Positions 36,989 to 46,525 of a DNA stretch of 64,000 bases are shown here, in pieces. Within the stretch, counting starts at the first letter, position 1, and the number at the start of each line of letters is the position of its first letter. The notes under the pieces are model-generated. The model had not been told where the DNA came from. It did no database searches and saw nothing but the letters and a program-made list of their open reading frames with translations. A program made the position numbers and the translations under genes. Source of the stretch: Gallionella sp. (GTDB taxonomy: Bacteria > Pseudomonadota > Gammaproteobacteria > Burkholderiales > Gallionellaceae); NCBI GenBank assembly GCA_030681375.1, contig JAUXWM010000079.1, positions 1 through 64,000 on the forward strand, in the 5' to 3' direction.

Positions 36989-39841
36989 ATGAAAACGAAT
37001 GAAATAAATCCCGGTAAAACATTGCTGCTGGTTGACGGCTCGTCTTTCCTGTATCGCGCGTTCCATGCCATGCCGGACATGCGCAATAGCGAAGGTTTTC
37101 CGACGGCGGCGATCTATGGCGTACTCAATATGTTGCGTCGTCTGCGTCAGGATTACCCGGCGGATTATAGCCTGTGCATATTTGACGCAAAAGGAAAAAC
37201 CTTCCGCGATGATATGTATCCGCAATATAAAGCCAATCGCCCGTCCATGCCGGCCGATTTGGCGCAGCAAATCGAGCCCCTGCATCAGGCGATTGCGGCC
37301 TCCGGTTGGATAATCTCCATGGTGGATGGTGTGGAGGCGGACGATGTAATCGGTACGCTGGCGCGTCAGGCCTCTGCTGATGGGGTGCGCTGCATCATCG
37401 CGACAGGTGATAAGGACCTGGCGCAACTGGTGGACGAGCATGTGACGCTGATCAACACCATGAATAACGAAATGCTGGATATTGCAGGCGTGACGGCCAA
37501 GTTTGGCGTGCCGCCCGAGCGCATCGTGGACTATCTGACGCTGACGGGCGATCAGGTGGACAATGTGCCGGGCGTTGAAAAATGCGGCCCCAAGACAGCG
37601 GTGAAATGGCTGACTCAGCACGGTACGCTGGACAATTTGATGCGTAACGCGGACACGATAGGTGGCGTGGTGGGGGCGAATCTGCGCAATGCGCTGGACT
37701 GGCTGCCCCAGGCGCGCCGTTTGATCACGGTGAAGTGTGACGTGGAGCTGAAGCTGGAATACCACCAGCTGATTGCGCCGCCGCAGGACAGGGCAAGACT
37801 GGCTCAACTGTACCAGCAACTGGAATTCAAAACCTGGCTGCGTGAGGTCAGCGGCGAAGCCGCCGGGCACCACACGGCGTCCTCCCTGCGGGGGCTGCGT
37901 GAGGTCAATACGCACTCGCATTCTCAGGAACTCCCTCTCATTCAAGGGGAGGGCTGGGGTGGGGATGGGGTAAAGGGTGGTGCAAGTGAACCCGCTGCGC
38001 CGGATGCCTTTGAAACTAAAACCGCGCGCACCGACAGCGAAAATTACCAGACCATCCTGACCGATGCACAACTGGATGACTGGCTGACGCAGCTCATGGC
38101 TGCGGAGCTGGTGTGTCTGGATACCGAGACCACCGGGCTGGATGCGATGGAGGCGCAACTGGTCGGGATTTCATTTGCGATCACGCCGCACCGTGCCGCC
38201 TATCTGCCGCTGGCGCATATCTATCCGGGCGCGCCGGATCAGCTGGACCGTGAAAAGACGCTGGAAAAACTCAAGCCCTGGCTGGAAAGCGCCCAGCACC
38301 ACAAAGTCGGCCAGAATCTCAAATATGACAGGCACATTTTCGCCAATCACGGCGTCGAACTACGCGGAATACACGACGACACGCTGCTGCAATCCTACGT
38401 GGTGGAGAGCCACAAGCCGCACGACATGGACAATCTCGCGTTGCGCCATCTCAACGTAAAGACCATCAGCTACGCGGAGGTGGCGGGCAAGGGCGCGAAG
38501 CAGATATGCTTCGATCAGGTCGATCTGGATATCGCCACGCACTATGCCGCCGAAGATGCCGACATCACCCTGCAACTGCACCAGAAGCTCGCGCCGCAAG
38601 TCGAGGCTGAGAGCGGTTTACGGCATGTTTACCGCGAAATCGAACTGCCGACCATGCATGTGCTCTACACCATGGAGCGTAACGGCGTGTTGCTCGACTG
38701 CAATCTGCTGCATGTGCAGAGCCATGAGCTGGGTGTGAAACTGGTCGAGCTGGAGGCGCGCGCCCATGAGGCCGCCGATCAGCCATTTAATCTGAATTCG
38801 CCTAAGCAGATACAGGAAATCCTGTTCGGAAAATTAGGTCTGCCGGTTGTGAAAAAGACGCCGAGCGGCGCGCCCTCCACCGACGAAGAAGTGTTGCAGG
38901 AGCTGGCGCTGGATTATCCCTTGCCTAAATTGTTGCTGGAATATCGCGGCATGGCGAAACTCAAATCCACCTATACCGACAAATTGCCGAAGATGGTCAA
39001 TCGTCGCACAGGCCGGGTGCATACCAGCTATTCGCAGGCCGTGGCGGTGACCGGACGGCTGGCATCCAGCGACCCCAATTTGCAAAATATTCCGATCCGC
39101 AGCGCGGAAGGGCGGCGCATCCGCGAAGCCTTTATCGCGCCGCCCGGCAGCTGCATCGTCGCGGCGGATTATTCACAGATCGAGCTGCGCATCATGGCGC
39201 ATCTGTCCGGCGATGAGGGGCTGTTGCAGGCGTTCGCCAACAACGAAGACATCCACCGCGCCACAGCGGCCGAAATATTCATGGCGACACCGGCGGAAGT
39301 GACATCCGAGCAGCGCCGCTATGCCAAGGTGATCAACTTCGGCCTGATTTACGGCATGTCGGCGTTCGGTCTGGCCAAACAGTTAGGCGTCGAGCGGGGC
39401 GCGGCACAGGCTTATATCGAGCGTTACTTCGCGCGTTATCCGGGCGTGAAGCGCTACATGGACAGCACGCGCATGGAGGCGAAACAGCAAGGTTATGTCG
39501 AAACCGTATTCGGCCGCCGACTCTGGCTGCCGGAGATCAACAGCAGCAACGGCATGAAGCGTCAGGGTGCGGAACGTGCCGCGATCAACGCGCCTATGCA
39601 GGGCACGGCGGCTGATCTGATCAAGCTGGCGATGATTAAGGTGCAAGACTGGCTGGAGGCGGAAAAAATGCAGAGTAAGTTGATCATGCAGGTGCACGAC
39701 GAACTGGTGCTGGAAGTGCCGGAAGACGAACTGGCAAGGGTCAAGGAAAAGCTGCCGGGCTTGATGTGCAATGTCGCGGTGCTGAACGTGCCGCTGCTGG
39801 TGGAGCTCGGTTCAGGTAAAAATTGGGACGAGGCGCACTAA
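36989..39841 (+). CDS. polA: DNA polymerase I with an in-frame palindromic insert
   Basis: 950 residues, about 20-30 more than usual. Domains in order: 5'-3' exonuclease (LLLVDGSSFLYRAFHAMP, GDKDLAQLV), 3'-5' exonuclease (VCLDTETTGLD, with HKVGQNLKYD and AAEDADITLQL), and polymerase (ASSDPNLQNIPIRS, VAADYSQIELRIMAHLSGD, QVHDELVLEVPE). All catalytic motifs are intact. Between the first two domains, residues about 298-335 (LRGLREVNTHSHSQELPLIQ and further Gly-rich residues) correspond to a palindromic DNA element related to the one in leuS. The linker position would tolerate extra residues. Confidence 0.97.
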   Translation: MKTNEINPGKTLLLVDGSSFLYRAFHAMPDMRNSEGFPTAAIYGVLNMLRRLRQDYPADYSLCIFDAKGKTFRDDMYPQYKANRPSMPADLAQQIEPLHQAIAASGWIISMVDGVEADDVIGTLARQASADGVRCIIATGDKDLAQLVDEHVTLINTMNNEMLDIAGVTAKFGVPPERIVDYLTLTGDQVDNVPGVEKCGPKTAVKWLTQHGTLDNLMRNADTIGGVVGANLRNALDWLPQARRLITVKCDVELKLEYHQLIAPPQDRARLAQLYQQLEFKTWLREVSGEAAGHHTASSLRGLREVNTHSHSQELPLIQGEGWGGDGVKGGASEPAAPDAFETKTARTDSENYQTILTDAQLDDWLTQLMAAELVCLDTETTGLDAMEAQLVGISFAITPHRAAYLPLAHIYPGAPDQLDREKTLEKLKPWLESAQHHKVGQNLKYDRHIFANHGVELRGIHDDTLLQSYVVESHKPHDMDNLALRHLNVKTISYAEVAGKGAKQICFDQVDLDIATHYAAEDADITLQLHQKLAPQVEAESGLRHVYREIELPTMHVLYTMERNGVLLDCNLLHVQSHELGVKLVELEARAHEAADQPFNLNSPKQIQEILFGKLGLPVVKKTPSGAPSTDEEVLQELALDYPLPKLLLEYRGMAKLKSTYTDKLPKMVNRRTGRVHTSYSQAVAVTGRLASSDPNLQNIPIRSAEGRRIREAFIAPPGSCIVAADYSQIELRIMAHLSGDEGLLQAFANNEDIHRATAAEIFMATPAEVTSEQRRYAKVINFGLIYGMSAFGLAKQLGVERGAAQAYIERYFARYPGVKRYMDSTRMEAKQQGYVETVFGRRLWLPEINSSNGMKRQGAERAAINAPMQGTAADLIKLAMIKVQDWLEAEKMQSKLIMQVHDELVLEVPEDELARVKEKLPGLMCNVAVLNVPLLVELGSGKNWDEAH
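37881..37992. repeat. Palindromic element inserted in frame in polA (family 2)
   Basis: The core CTCCCTCTCATTCAAGGGGAG with a GGG continuation (37931-37953) forms an imperfect hairpin. TTCAAGGGGAG (37941-37951), then GTGGGGATGGGGTAAAGGG, repeats the leuS element at 23035-23069 with about 30 of 36 matches by eye. Boundaries are approximate because the PolA linker is naturally variable. Confidence 0.65.
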
Positions 39842-39856
39842 TGTCCGCCATTGATA

Positions 39857-39910
39857 AAACCACTAGCCATTCGACTAGGCCAGCAAGCTGGCAAGTCGCT
39901 GGTTATCCCG
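39857..39910. repeat. Intergenic copy of the family 1 palindrome downstream of polA
   Basis: CACTAGCCATTCGACTAGG (from 39861) pairs imperfectly with GCAAGTCGCTGGTTA (39891-39905) through the inner stem GCCAGC-aa-GCTGGC (39879-39892). Much of it is identical to the insert in the SDR gene at 4404-4460. It begins 16 bases after the polA stop. The rest of the gap to 40047 holds no gene. Confidence 0.8.
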
Positions 39911-40047
39911 CGAAATCCCGGTAGGCCGGGGTAAGGCACGCACCCCGGCGTATCAAGGATTTGTGCCGTGGTTCGCAGGCTCACCCCAGCCTACGCGCAC
40001 GGCCGAATAGGTTAAACTTGCGCGACTCTTGATAAGGCAACACAGGC

Positions 40048-41118
40048 ATGAAAGAACTGTTCATCACGGAAACCCGCGCGCGGCTGCGTACGTTGCTGGC
40101 TATTGGCTATGCGCTGTTCATCGCCTATGTCACGTTGTCACCGTTTTCCGGCTGGCGTGAGCAGGGACTGGAATTTACAGCCGTGCTGCACATGCCTTTG
40201 AAGCTGACTTTTACGTCGTTCGATGCGGCCGTCAACGTGTTGGCTTATATCCCTTTTGGGCTGTTGGCTGGTCTGGCCTTGCGGGCGCGTTTTGCGGCTG
40301 TTGTCAGCGTGCTGGCTGCCGTGGCTTTGGGTGTGGGGCTGTCGGCAGGCATGGAATATCTGCAAATGTATTTGCCTGCGCGCACCAGTTCGAATGTGGA
40401 TGTGCTGACTAATAGCACGGGTGCGCTGATAGGCGCGTTGCTGGCGGCCAGCATTACGTCGTGGACTTGGCTTTTTGTGAGGCTGACACGCTGGCGTAGC
40501 GGTGTGTTCCATCACGGCAAGGAAATGGATTTTGGTCTGGCACTGTTGGTGCTATGGGTGTTCGGGCAAATCAATCCTTCGCTGCCTATGCTGGGCAATG
40601 TATTTATCGCCGAGGCGGCGCACCAGCCGTTTGTAGTGCCCTTGCCCGATCCGTTCAATGTCTGGGAAAGCGCTGCCGTCATGCTGAATTTATTGATGTT
40701 GGGTGCGTTACTGCTGACCTTGTTGCGTTCGCCGCGTCGTGTTGTTACCTTTCTGATGGTGGTGCTGGGCGTGGTGGCGCTGATTAAATTCATCGCGGCG
40801 GCGGTGTTGCTGAAGTCATGGGCGTTGCTGCTGTGGATAAATGGCGAGGCGATGCTGGGCATGTTGCTGGGCATGACGCTGTTGCTGGTCGTGTTGTGGC
40901 TGCCGCGTCCGGCAGTAATCGGCTTCGGCGCGCTCGCGGCACTGAGCTACTTTGTCGTGGTGAATTTTGTGGTGGATGGCAATACGCCCGCTGCCGCGAT
41001 GTCCATATATCACTGGCACTACGGGCATTTACTCAATTACAACGGTTTGGCGCAGACACTCACGATGATATTGCCCTTGCTGCTGTTGTTTCATTTGTGG
41101 CGGATACGGAAAGTATAA
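40048..41118 (+). CDS. VanZ-family membrane protein
   Basis: 356 residues with eight to ten hydrophobic segments. The N-terminal half carries the VanZ-like pattern: ALFIAYVTLSPFSGW, DAAVNVLAYIPFGLLAGLAL, and SAGMEYLQMYLPARTSSNVD followed by NSTGALIGALLAA. VanZ domains are named after a teicoplanin-resistance protein, but most members have no proven role. The second half is extra membrane domain without motifs. Located before the ferredoxin-hydrolase-ABC exporter group. Confidence 0.85.
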   Translation: MKELFITETRARLRTLLAIGYALFIAYVTLSPFSGWREQGLEFTAVLHMPLKLTFTSFDAAVNVLAYIPFGLLAGLALRARFAAVVSVLAAVALGVGLSAGMEYLQMYLPARTSSNVDVLTNSTGALIGALLAASITSWTWLFVRLTRWRSGVFHHGKEMDFGLALLVLWVFGQINPSLPMLGNVFIAEAAHQPFVVPLPDPFNVWESAAVMLNLLMLGALLLTLLRSPRRVVTFLMVVLGVVALIKFIAAAVLLKSWALLLWINGEAMLGMLLGMTLLLVVLWLPRPAVIGFGALAALSYFVVVNFVVDGNTPAAAMSIYHWHYGHLLNYNGLAQTLTMILPLLLLFHLWRIRKV

Positions 41119-41146
41119 TTAGAACTATTAATTTTGGGGTATTGCA

Positions 41147-41515
41147 ATGGGTCATTTCGACAAACATGTATTTTTCTGCACCAACCAACGCGAGGACGGT
41201 AGTGATTGCTGCGGTAATCATGGCGCGCAACGGGCGCGTGATTATGTGAAGAACAAGGTCAAGGAACTGGGCCTTTCCAGTCATCAGAACCGTATCCGCA
41301 TCAATTCCGCCGGATGTCTGGATCGCTGCGACGAGGGGCCGGTGATCGTCGTTTATCCCGAGGGTATCTGGTACACCTATGTGGATGAGTCTGATCTCGA
41401 TGAAATCATCGAGCAGCATCTGAAAAACGGCCTTATCGTCGAGCGTCTGAAGGTGCCCGCAAGGGGTACGCCGGTGGATACCCCGCCGCTGCGCGACGAC
41501 CCTTCCGCTGTCTAA
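41147..41515 (+). CDS. Thioredoxin-like [2Fe-2S] ferredoxin
   Basis: 122 residues of the thioredoxin-like ferredoxin family. Candidate cluster ligands are Cys in FFCTNQ, the adjacent C-C in SDCCGNHGA, and the pair C-L-D-R-C in NSAGCLDRCDEGP. EGIWYTYVDESDLDEIIEQHL follows, typical of the family. Electron partner unknown. Its stop overlaps the hydrolase start by one base (TAATG), so the two are coupled. Confidence 0.92.
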   Translation: MGHFDKHVFFCTNQREDGSDCCGNHGAQRARDYVKNKVKELGLSSHQNRIRINSAGCLDRCDEGPVIVVYPEGIWYTYVDESDLDEIIEQHLKNGLIVERLKVPARGTPVDTPPLRDDPSAV

Positions 41516-42135
41516 TGGTCGCGCCAAGCAAAATTATTATGGAAGGCCCGGCGGGTATGCTCGAAGGCATGTTGCATCTGCCGGATTCGGAGCCTGTCGC
41601 TATTGTCGTGGTGGCACATCCGCTACCCACAATGGGCGGCACAATGGACAATAAAATTGTCACTACGCTGGCTAAGACCTTCGCCGAACTGGGCTTCGCC
41701 ACTTTGCGCTTCAATTTTCGCGGTGTAGGCAACAGCGAGGGCGTATTCGACAGCGGCAACGGCGAAGTGGAGGACGCGCTGGCGGTGGTGCAACACGCCC
41801 GTGAGGCATTCGGTCATCTGCCGCTGGTTCTATCCGGTTTCTCGTTCGGCGCTTATGTGCAGGCGCGTGTCGCGCAGCATCTGCATCCCAAGGCGCACAA
41901 GCTGGTGCTGGTAGGCCCTGCGGTCGGACGTTTTGCGATGCCCGCCGTGCCGCACAACACGCTGGTGATACACGGCGAGTACGACGAGATTATTCCGCTT
42001 GCCGGGGCGCTGGACTGGGCGCGCCCGCAGCATCTGCCCGTCGTGGTATTGCCGGAGGCAGGGCATTTCTTTCACGGACGTCTGCAGCAGCTCAAACAGA
42101 TCGTGTTGCACGAATTTAACGGGTGCCGCTTATGA
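41515..42135 (+). CDS. Alpha/beta hydrolase (COG2945-like)
   Basis: 206 residues with the fold markers [32 protein letters not shown], nucleophile elbow G-F-S-F-G (Ser in [13 protein letters not shown]), catalytic Asp in [10 protein letters not shown] and His in EAGHFFHG. Substrate unknown; close family members are annotated as hydrolases or esterases. Overlaps the ABC ATPase start by four bases (ATGA). Confidence 0.88.
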   Translation: MVAPSKIIMEGPAGMLEGMLHLPDSEPVAIVVVAHPLPTMGGTMDNKIVTTLAKTFAELGFATLRFNFRGVGNSEGVFDSGNGEVEDALAVVQHAREAFGHLPLVLSGFSFGAYVQARVAQHLHPKAHKLVLVGPAVGRFAMPAVPHNTLVIHGEYDEIIPLAGALDWARPQHLPVVVLPEAGHFFHGRLQQLKQIVLHEFNGCRL

Positions 42136-43046
42136 GCATCGTTATTCAGGCGCAGGGCTTGCTCAAGATTTACGCCGGGCAGCGTGTGGTAGATGGCATC
42201 AACCTGGATATCGTGCGTGGCGAATGTTTCGGCCTGCTCGGGCCGAACGGCGCGGGCAAGACCACTACGCTGCGCCTGCTGCTCGGTCTGATTGCGCCGG
42301 ATGCGGGCGAAATCAGCCTGCTGGGTCAGGCGATACCGCAACAGGCCAGAGAAGCGCGCTTGCGCATCGGTGTGGTGCCGCAGATGGACAATCTCGATCC
42401 GGATTTTACCGTGGCGGAAAATCTGCTGGTGTATGGCCGCTACTTCGGCATGACGGATGCCGCGATAGAGGCGCGGCTGCCTGAGCTGCTGGAGTTCGCC
42501 AACCTCGCCCATAAACGCGATGTCAAAGTGCCGACGCTGTCCGGTGGCATGAAACGGCGCTTGACGCTGGCGCGCGCGCTGGTGAATGACCCGGACGTGA
42601 TTTTCCTTGACGAGCCGACTACCGGGCTGGATCCGCAGGCGCGGCATCTGATCTGGCAACGGCTGCGTGAGCTGACCGCGCGCGGCAAGACGCTGGTGCT
42701 CACCACTCACTTCATGGATGAGGCGGAACGTTTGTGTCACCGGCTGGCGGTGATGGACAATGGGCGCATCATCAGCAGCGGCACGCCCAGAGAGTTGATC
42801 GCCGACAACATCGAACCGCAGGTCGTCGAGGTGTTCGGCGAACACGCGGCTGCATGGGCGCAGAACCATGCCGCACAGCACGCGGAACGCTTCGAACTGA
42901 GCGGCGAGTCGGTGTTCTGCTACGTGCGCGATGCACACCCTCTGTTGCATGAGTTGCAGCAGCATCCCGAACTGCGCTATGTGCACAGACCCGCCAATCT
43001 GGAGGATGTGTTTTTAAAACTGACGGGACGGGAGATGCGGGAGTGA
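42132..43046 (+). CDS. nodI: ABC transporter ATP-binding protein, NodI-like
   Basis: 304 residues from ATG 42132, overlapping the hydrolase stop. Walker A G-P-N-G-A-G-K-T at 37-44, signature L-S-G-G-M-K-R-R-L, Walker [14 protein letters not shown] and the switch His in [14 protein letters not shown]. The C-terminal domain ([14 protein letters not shown]...[18 protein letters not shown]) is that of the NodI/DrrA ABC-2 subfamily. The usual permease partner, here at 44727, is displaced 1.7 kb by two inserted genes. Likely exports a lipid or carbohydrate-linked compound; the nodulation name is inherited. Confidence 0.9.
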   Translation: MSIVIQAQGLLKIYAGQRVVDGINLDIVRGECFGLLGPNGAGKTTTLRLLLGLIAPDAGEISLLGQAIPQQAREARLRIGVVPQMDNLDPDFTVAENLLVYGRYFGMTDAAIEARLPELLEFANLAHKRDVKVPTLSGGMKRRLTLARALVNDPDVIFLDEPTTGLDPQARHLIWQRLRELTARGKTLVLTTHFMDEAERLCHRLAVMDNGRIISSGTPRELIADNIEPQVVEVFGEHAAAWAQNHAAQHAERFELSGESVFCYVRDAHPLLHELQQHPELRYVHRPANLEDVFLKLTGREMRE

Positions 43047-43213
43047 TTTTTGAAAAATATTGTTATTACCTGTGTGCCATGAAACTTTGGAGACATGAAC
43101 TTCGCGCTTGATGAGGTTGGGCTAATTGCCACTAGGACACGACCAACGTACCAATTGGATGGTTTGCAACAAATCTAGCTGTTCATTCAAACTTGTCAAA
43201 AATAAGGAAAACT

Positions 43214-43834
43214 ATGCGTACTGTCGAATCTTATGATGCTCTTGAACGTTTTGGACGAATTCGCTTGTCCAAAAACTTCTTTATGCGAGATTTTCTGTAC
43301 AGTGAAATTTCTCACTTTCATGGGATAAAAAACATCCCTGAAAATCCTGAGCTTGCAGAGGAGGTTGGTAAACGCTTATGTGAGGAACTATTAGAGCCCT
43401 TAAATGCGACATTTGGCAGAATCGCGGTACGGTCTGCATATCGGTCATCTGCGGTAAATCAATATGGAAATGAAAATAAACTTAACTGCGCCAGCAACGA
43501 GGCCAACTATGCACATCATATTTGGGATGTTAAAGATGCCGAAGGAAAGATGGGGGCTACGGCCTGTGTAGTTATACCGTGGTTCATGGATAAGTATGCC
43601 GCTGGTGCTGATTGGCGTTCGCTTGCATACTGGATTCACGATCATCTCCCCTATAGTGAGCTTGAGTTCTTTGATGGCAAAGGAATGTGTTCATTTAATA
43701 TCAGTTGGCACGCAAAACCTAAAAAAACCATCACTAGTTTCATGACACCTAGAACCTTATTTAAAAATGGATATGAAGAAAATGGGTTTGCCGACTGGTA
43801 TGCAGATTTTCCGCAACTCAAATCAGGCAATTAA
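43214..43834 (+). CDS. M15-like putative peptidase, foreign-looking
   Basis: 206 residues from ATG 43214 with an AAGGAA site upstream. IRLSKNFFMRDFLYSEIS, then RLCEELLEPLNATFGRIAVRSAYRS, then HHIWDV and SWHAKP resemble the D-Ala-D-Ala carboxypeptidase (M15) layout, which supplies His, Asp and His zinc ligands. The match is loose and the second motif is incomplete, so enzyme activity is uncertain. Base composition is clearly more AT-rich than the neighbours. Together with the following Bro-N gene it interrupts the NodIJ-like operon. Confidence 0.6.
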   Translation: MRTVESYDALERFGRIRLSKNFFMRDFLYSEISHFHGIKNIPENPELAEEVGKRLCEELLEPLNATFGRIAVRSAYRSSAVNQYGNENKLNCASNEANYAHHIWDVKDAEGKMGATACVVIPWFMDKYAAGADWRSLAYWIHDHLPYSELEFFDGKGMCSFNISWHAKPKKTITSFMTPRTLFKNGYEENGFADWYADFPQLKSGN

Positions 43835-43891
43835 ATTTTGCCCCGATGTGCTGGCTGATTTGAATTTTCATCCGCGAGTAAAGAGGCGCTT

Positions 43892-44737
43892 ATGAGCAAT
43901 ATCAAACTTTTTGAATCAAATCAGATTCGCTCTATTTGGCGCGATGATGACCAAAAATGGTATTTCTCCATCATTGATGTGGTCGCCGCTTTGACCGATA
44001 GCGCAAATCCGCGTGACTATTGGTATCGTATCAAACAGCGTGAAAAAATCAGTGGCATTGAACTGTCGACAATTTGTCGACAGTTCAAACTCGAAGCATC
44101 GGACGGCAAATTGCGTGAGACAGACTGCTCGCATACGGAAGGTTTGTTACGCATTATTCAGTCCATCCCCTCCCCCAAGGCCGAGCCTTTCAAACGCTGG
44201 TTGGCGAAAGTCGGCTATGAGCGGCTGGAGGAAATCGAGAATCCAGAACTCGCGGCCGCACGGATGCGCGGGCTGTATCAGGCCAAAGGTTATAGCGACG
44301 AGTGGATAGAGAAACGCGTGCGCGGTATCGCTATTCGTGATGAGTTGACCAATGAATGGAAAAAGCGCGGCGTGAAAGAGCAGCGTGAATATGCCATCTT
44401 CACCGCAGAAATCAGCCGCGCCACGTTTGGCATGACCCCCGCTGAATACAAGGCGTTCAAGAGTCTGGACAAGCCAGCTGACAATCTGCGCGACCACATG
44501 AATGATTTGGAACTCATTTTCAGTATGCTGGGCGAGGCTTCCACCGCCGAGATTGCGCGCAACAAAGACGCGCAAGGATATGCCGAAAACCGCGATGCTG
44601 CTGTGGCGGGCGGTGCAGTTGCTGGAATGGCTCGACTCGACCTGGAGAATAAATCCGGCAAACGCATTGCCAGCCAAGAGAACTACAAGCAACTCCCGGA
44701 AGCGGTAGTGCGAAAACGGTTGAAAGATGAAAACTAA
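43892..44737 (+). CDS. Bro-N domain protein (phage antirepressor-like)
   Basis: 281 residues. The N-terminus (SIWRDDDQKWYFSIIDVVAA, PRDYWYRIKQRE) is a Bro-N/KilA-like DNA-binding domain found in phage antirepressors and BRO proteins. The C-terminal half (AAARMRGLYQAKGYSDEWIE, YAIFTAEISRATFGMTPAEY, NDLELIFSMLGEASTAEIA) is the extension seen in stand-alone chromosomal relatives of unknown function. Its end overlaps the permease gene by 11 bases, so insertion left the permease start inside it. Probably acquired with the preceding gene. Confidence 0.85.
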   Translation: MSNIKLFESNQIRSIWRDDDQKWYFSIIDVVAALTDSANPRDYWYRIKQREKISGIELSTICRQFKLEASDGKLRETDCSHTEGLLRIIQSIPSPKAEPFKRWLAKVGYERLEEIENPELAAARMRGLYQAKGYSDEWIEKRVRGIAIRDELTNEWKKRGVKEQREYAIFTAEISRATFGMTPAEYKAFKSLDKPADNLRDHMNDLELIFSMLGEASTAEIARNKDAQGYAENRDAAVAGGAVAGMARLDLENKSGKRIASQENYKQLPEAVVRKRLKDEN

Positions 44738-45512
44738 TCACTACGCCCTGCCGCAACTCAGTCTGCGCTTCCTGCCGATCTGGCGGCGCAATTACATGGT
44801 CTGGAAAAAGATGGCCGGGCCTTCGATACTGGGGCATCTGGCCGATCCGGTGATTTACATGCTGGGGCTGGGTTACGGCCTGGGCGGCATGTTGCCGGAA
44901 ATCAGCGGCATGTCATATATTGCCTTTCTGTCCGCCGGGACGGTGTGTTACAGCACCATGAACAGCGCCAGTTTCGAAGCGCTGTATTCCGGTTTCGCGC
45001 GCATGCACGAACAGCGTACCTGGGAGGCGATACTCAATACGCCGATTACACTGGACGACATCGTACTGTCGGAAATCGCCTGGGCGGCGAGCAAGAGCGT
45101 GCTATCCGGGATTGCGGTATTGCTGGTGATCTGGATACTGGGTTTGGCGCACTCGCCGTTGTCACTGTGGATCATTCCGCTGTCGCTGCTGGTCGGACTG
45201 TGTTTCGCTTCACTGGGACTGATCGTGACGGCGCTGGCGCCGGGTTATGAGTTTTTTATGTACTATTTCACCCTGGTTATCACGCCGATGACACTGCTGT
45301 GCGGGGTGTTTTTCCCGGTCGATCAGTTGCCTGCCGCGTTGCAAACTGTCTCGGCGATGCTGCCACTGACTCATGCCGTCGATCTGGCGCGTCCCCTGCT
45401 GAACAATGCGATTCCGGTCAATTTTATGGCGGATATCGCAGTGCTGACGGGCTACGCGCTGGCGGGATTTTATGTTTCACTGGTGCTGTTCAGGAGGCGT
45501 CTGGCGCAGTGA
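44727..45512 (+). CDS. nodJ: ABC-2 type permease, NodJ-like
   Basis: 261 residues, six membrane helices, starting MKTNHYALPQLSLRFLPIWRRNYMVWKKM. ILGHLADPVIYMLGLGYGLGG and FMYYFTLVITPMTLLCGVFF are typical of NodJ-like permeases that pair with NodI-type ATPases. The ATG lies within the last codons of the Bro-N gene. Partner ATPase at 42132-43046. In relatives the two genes are usually adjacent. Confidence 0.9.
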   Translation: MKTNHYALPQLSLRFLPIWRRNYMVWKKMAGPSILGHLADPVIYMLGLGYGLGGMLPEISGMSYIAFLSAGTVCYSTMNSASFEALYSGFARMHEQRTWEAILNTPITLDDIVLSEIAWAASKSVLSGIAVLLVIWILGLAHSPLSLWIIPLSLLVGLCFASLGLIVTALAPGYEFFMYYFTLVITPMTLLCGVFFPVDQLPAALQTVSAMLPLTHAVDLARPLLNNAIPVNFMADIAVLTGYALAGFYVSLVLFRRRLAQ

Positions 45513-45575
45513 CGGGACATGAGAAATAGGTGTGCTACCGGAAACAAAATCGCTGGTGTTAAGGAATATTACGCT

Positions 45576-45596
45576 TGCAATGCAATCTTCTATAAT
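45576..45596 (+). promoter_or_regulatory. Candidate promoter of the diguanylate cyclase gene
   Basis: TATAAT at 45591-45596 is 48 bases before the start codon. A partial -35 (TTACGC, about 16 bases upstream) is poor, so the call rests mainly on the -10 box. Confidence 0.35.
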
Positions 45597-45643
45597 ACCG
45601 AGACGGACAGCAGGATTGTTACTATAAATTTAGGGCTACAGAG

Positions 45644-46525
45644 ATGCAGGAACTAACTCCGAAAACCGAAACCGAAATATTCATCATTGAGTTTGATGCT
45701 GCCATGGAGGCGCACATGGAGTGGACGCGTCGTATATTGCGCTGTGCGGTGTTGCAGATATCGCCCGGTGATGACGTGATGTCGCCTGATGCACATAAGC
45801 TCTGCCGTTTCGGACGCTGGTTTATATTAAGCAGAAAACATTTTGATGAGCTGGATGCGGAAGTGGTGCAGCACGTAGAAGTCTTGCATCAGACCATGCA
45901 CGATGCTATTCGGTCTATTTGCAACAATGTAATGAAAGGTGCTCCGGGAAAACTAAGTGATCTGGATGTGTTTGAGCAGTCGCAATCTGAACTGCTCACC
46001 TTGCTGGCCAGATTAAAAACACTGACTCTCTCTAATGCAGTACGACGCGATCCGCTGACCGGATTGCCTTTGCGCTACGGGATTGAGCGTGATTTTTTGC
46101 TGTGCATGAAAGATGCCACACGCAATCACACACTGCTGTATGTCGTGATGATAGATGTCGATCATTTTAAATTGATAAATGACACGCACGGTCATCCTGT
46201 GGGCGATCTGGTGTTGCGTCATCTGGCGGACACGCTGAAGCACAATTTGCGTACCAATGATCCGTTGTATCGTTACGGCGGCGAAGAGTTTCTGTGGCTG
46301 ATGCGATGTGAATCTGTCGAAGCGGCCCACGAGTCTGCACAGCGCATCGTGACGATAATACAATCAACGCATGTGCCCATTGCCGATAGCGCGCCCGTCA
46401 CCCTTGGCATGGCGAAGGTAAGCGATGAAGAGGATATTTCGGGTGCTATCAAGCGTGCTGATTTAGCGCTTTATAGAGGGAAAAAATCAGGGCGCAATCG
46501 CTATGTTATCAGCGCTTGCGAATAG
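45644..46525 (+). CDS. Diguanylate cyclase with N-terminal CZB zinc-sensing domain (DgcZ-like)
   Basis: 293 residues. Residues 1-130 form a chemoreceptor zinc-binding (CZB) domain with the ligand set H24, C54 (in CRFGRWF), H82 and H86. The H-x3-H spacing matches E. coli DgcZ. Residues about 135-293 are GGDEF: RRDPLTGLPLR, MIDVDHFKLINDTHGHPVGD and signature Y-G-G-E-E-F. The active-site signature is intact, so it should make cyclic di-GMP, with zinc likely inhibiting. No EAL domain. Stands alone between the exporter permease and hemJ. Confidence 0.9.
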   Translation: MQELTPKTETEIFIIEFDAAMEAHMEWTRRILRCAVLQISPGDDVMSPDAHKLCRFGRWFILSRKHFDELDAEVVQHVEVLHQTMHDAIRSICNNVMKGAPGKLSDLDVFEQSQSELLTLLARLKTLTLSNAVRRDPLTGLPLRYGIERDFLLCMKDATRNHTLLYVVMIDVDHFKLINDTHGHPVGDLVLRHLADTLKHNLRTNDPLYRYGGEEFLWLMRCESVEAAHESAQRIVTIIQSTHVPIADSAPVTLGMAKVSDEEDISGAIKRADLALYRGKKSGRNRYVISACE

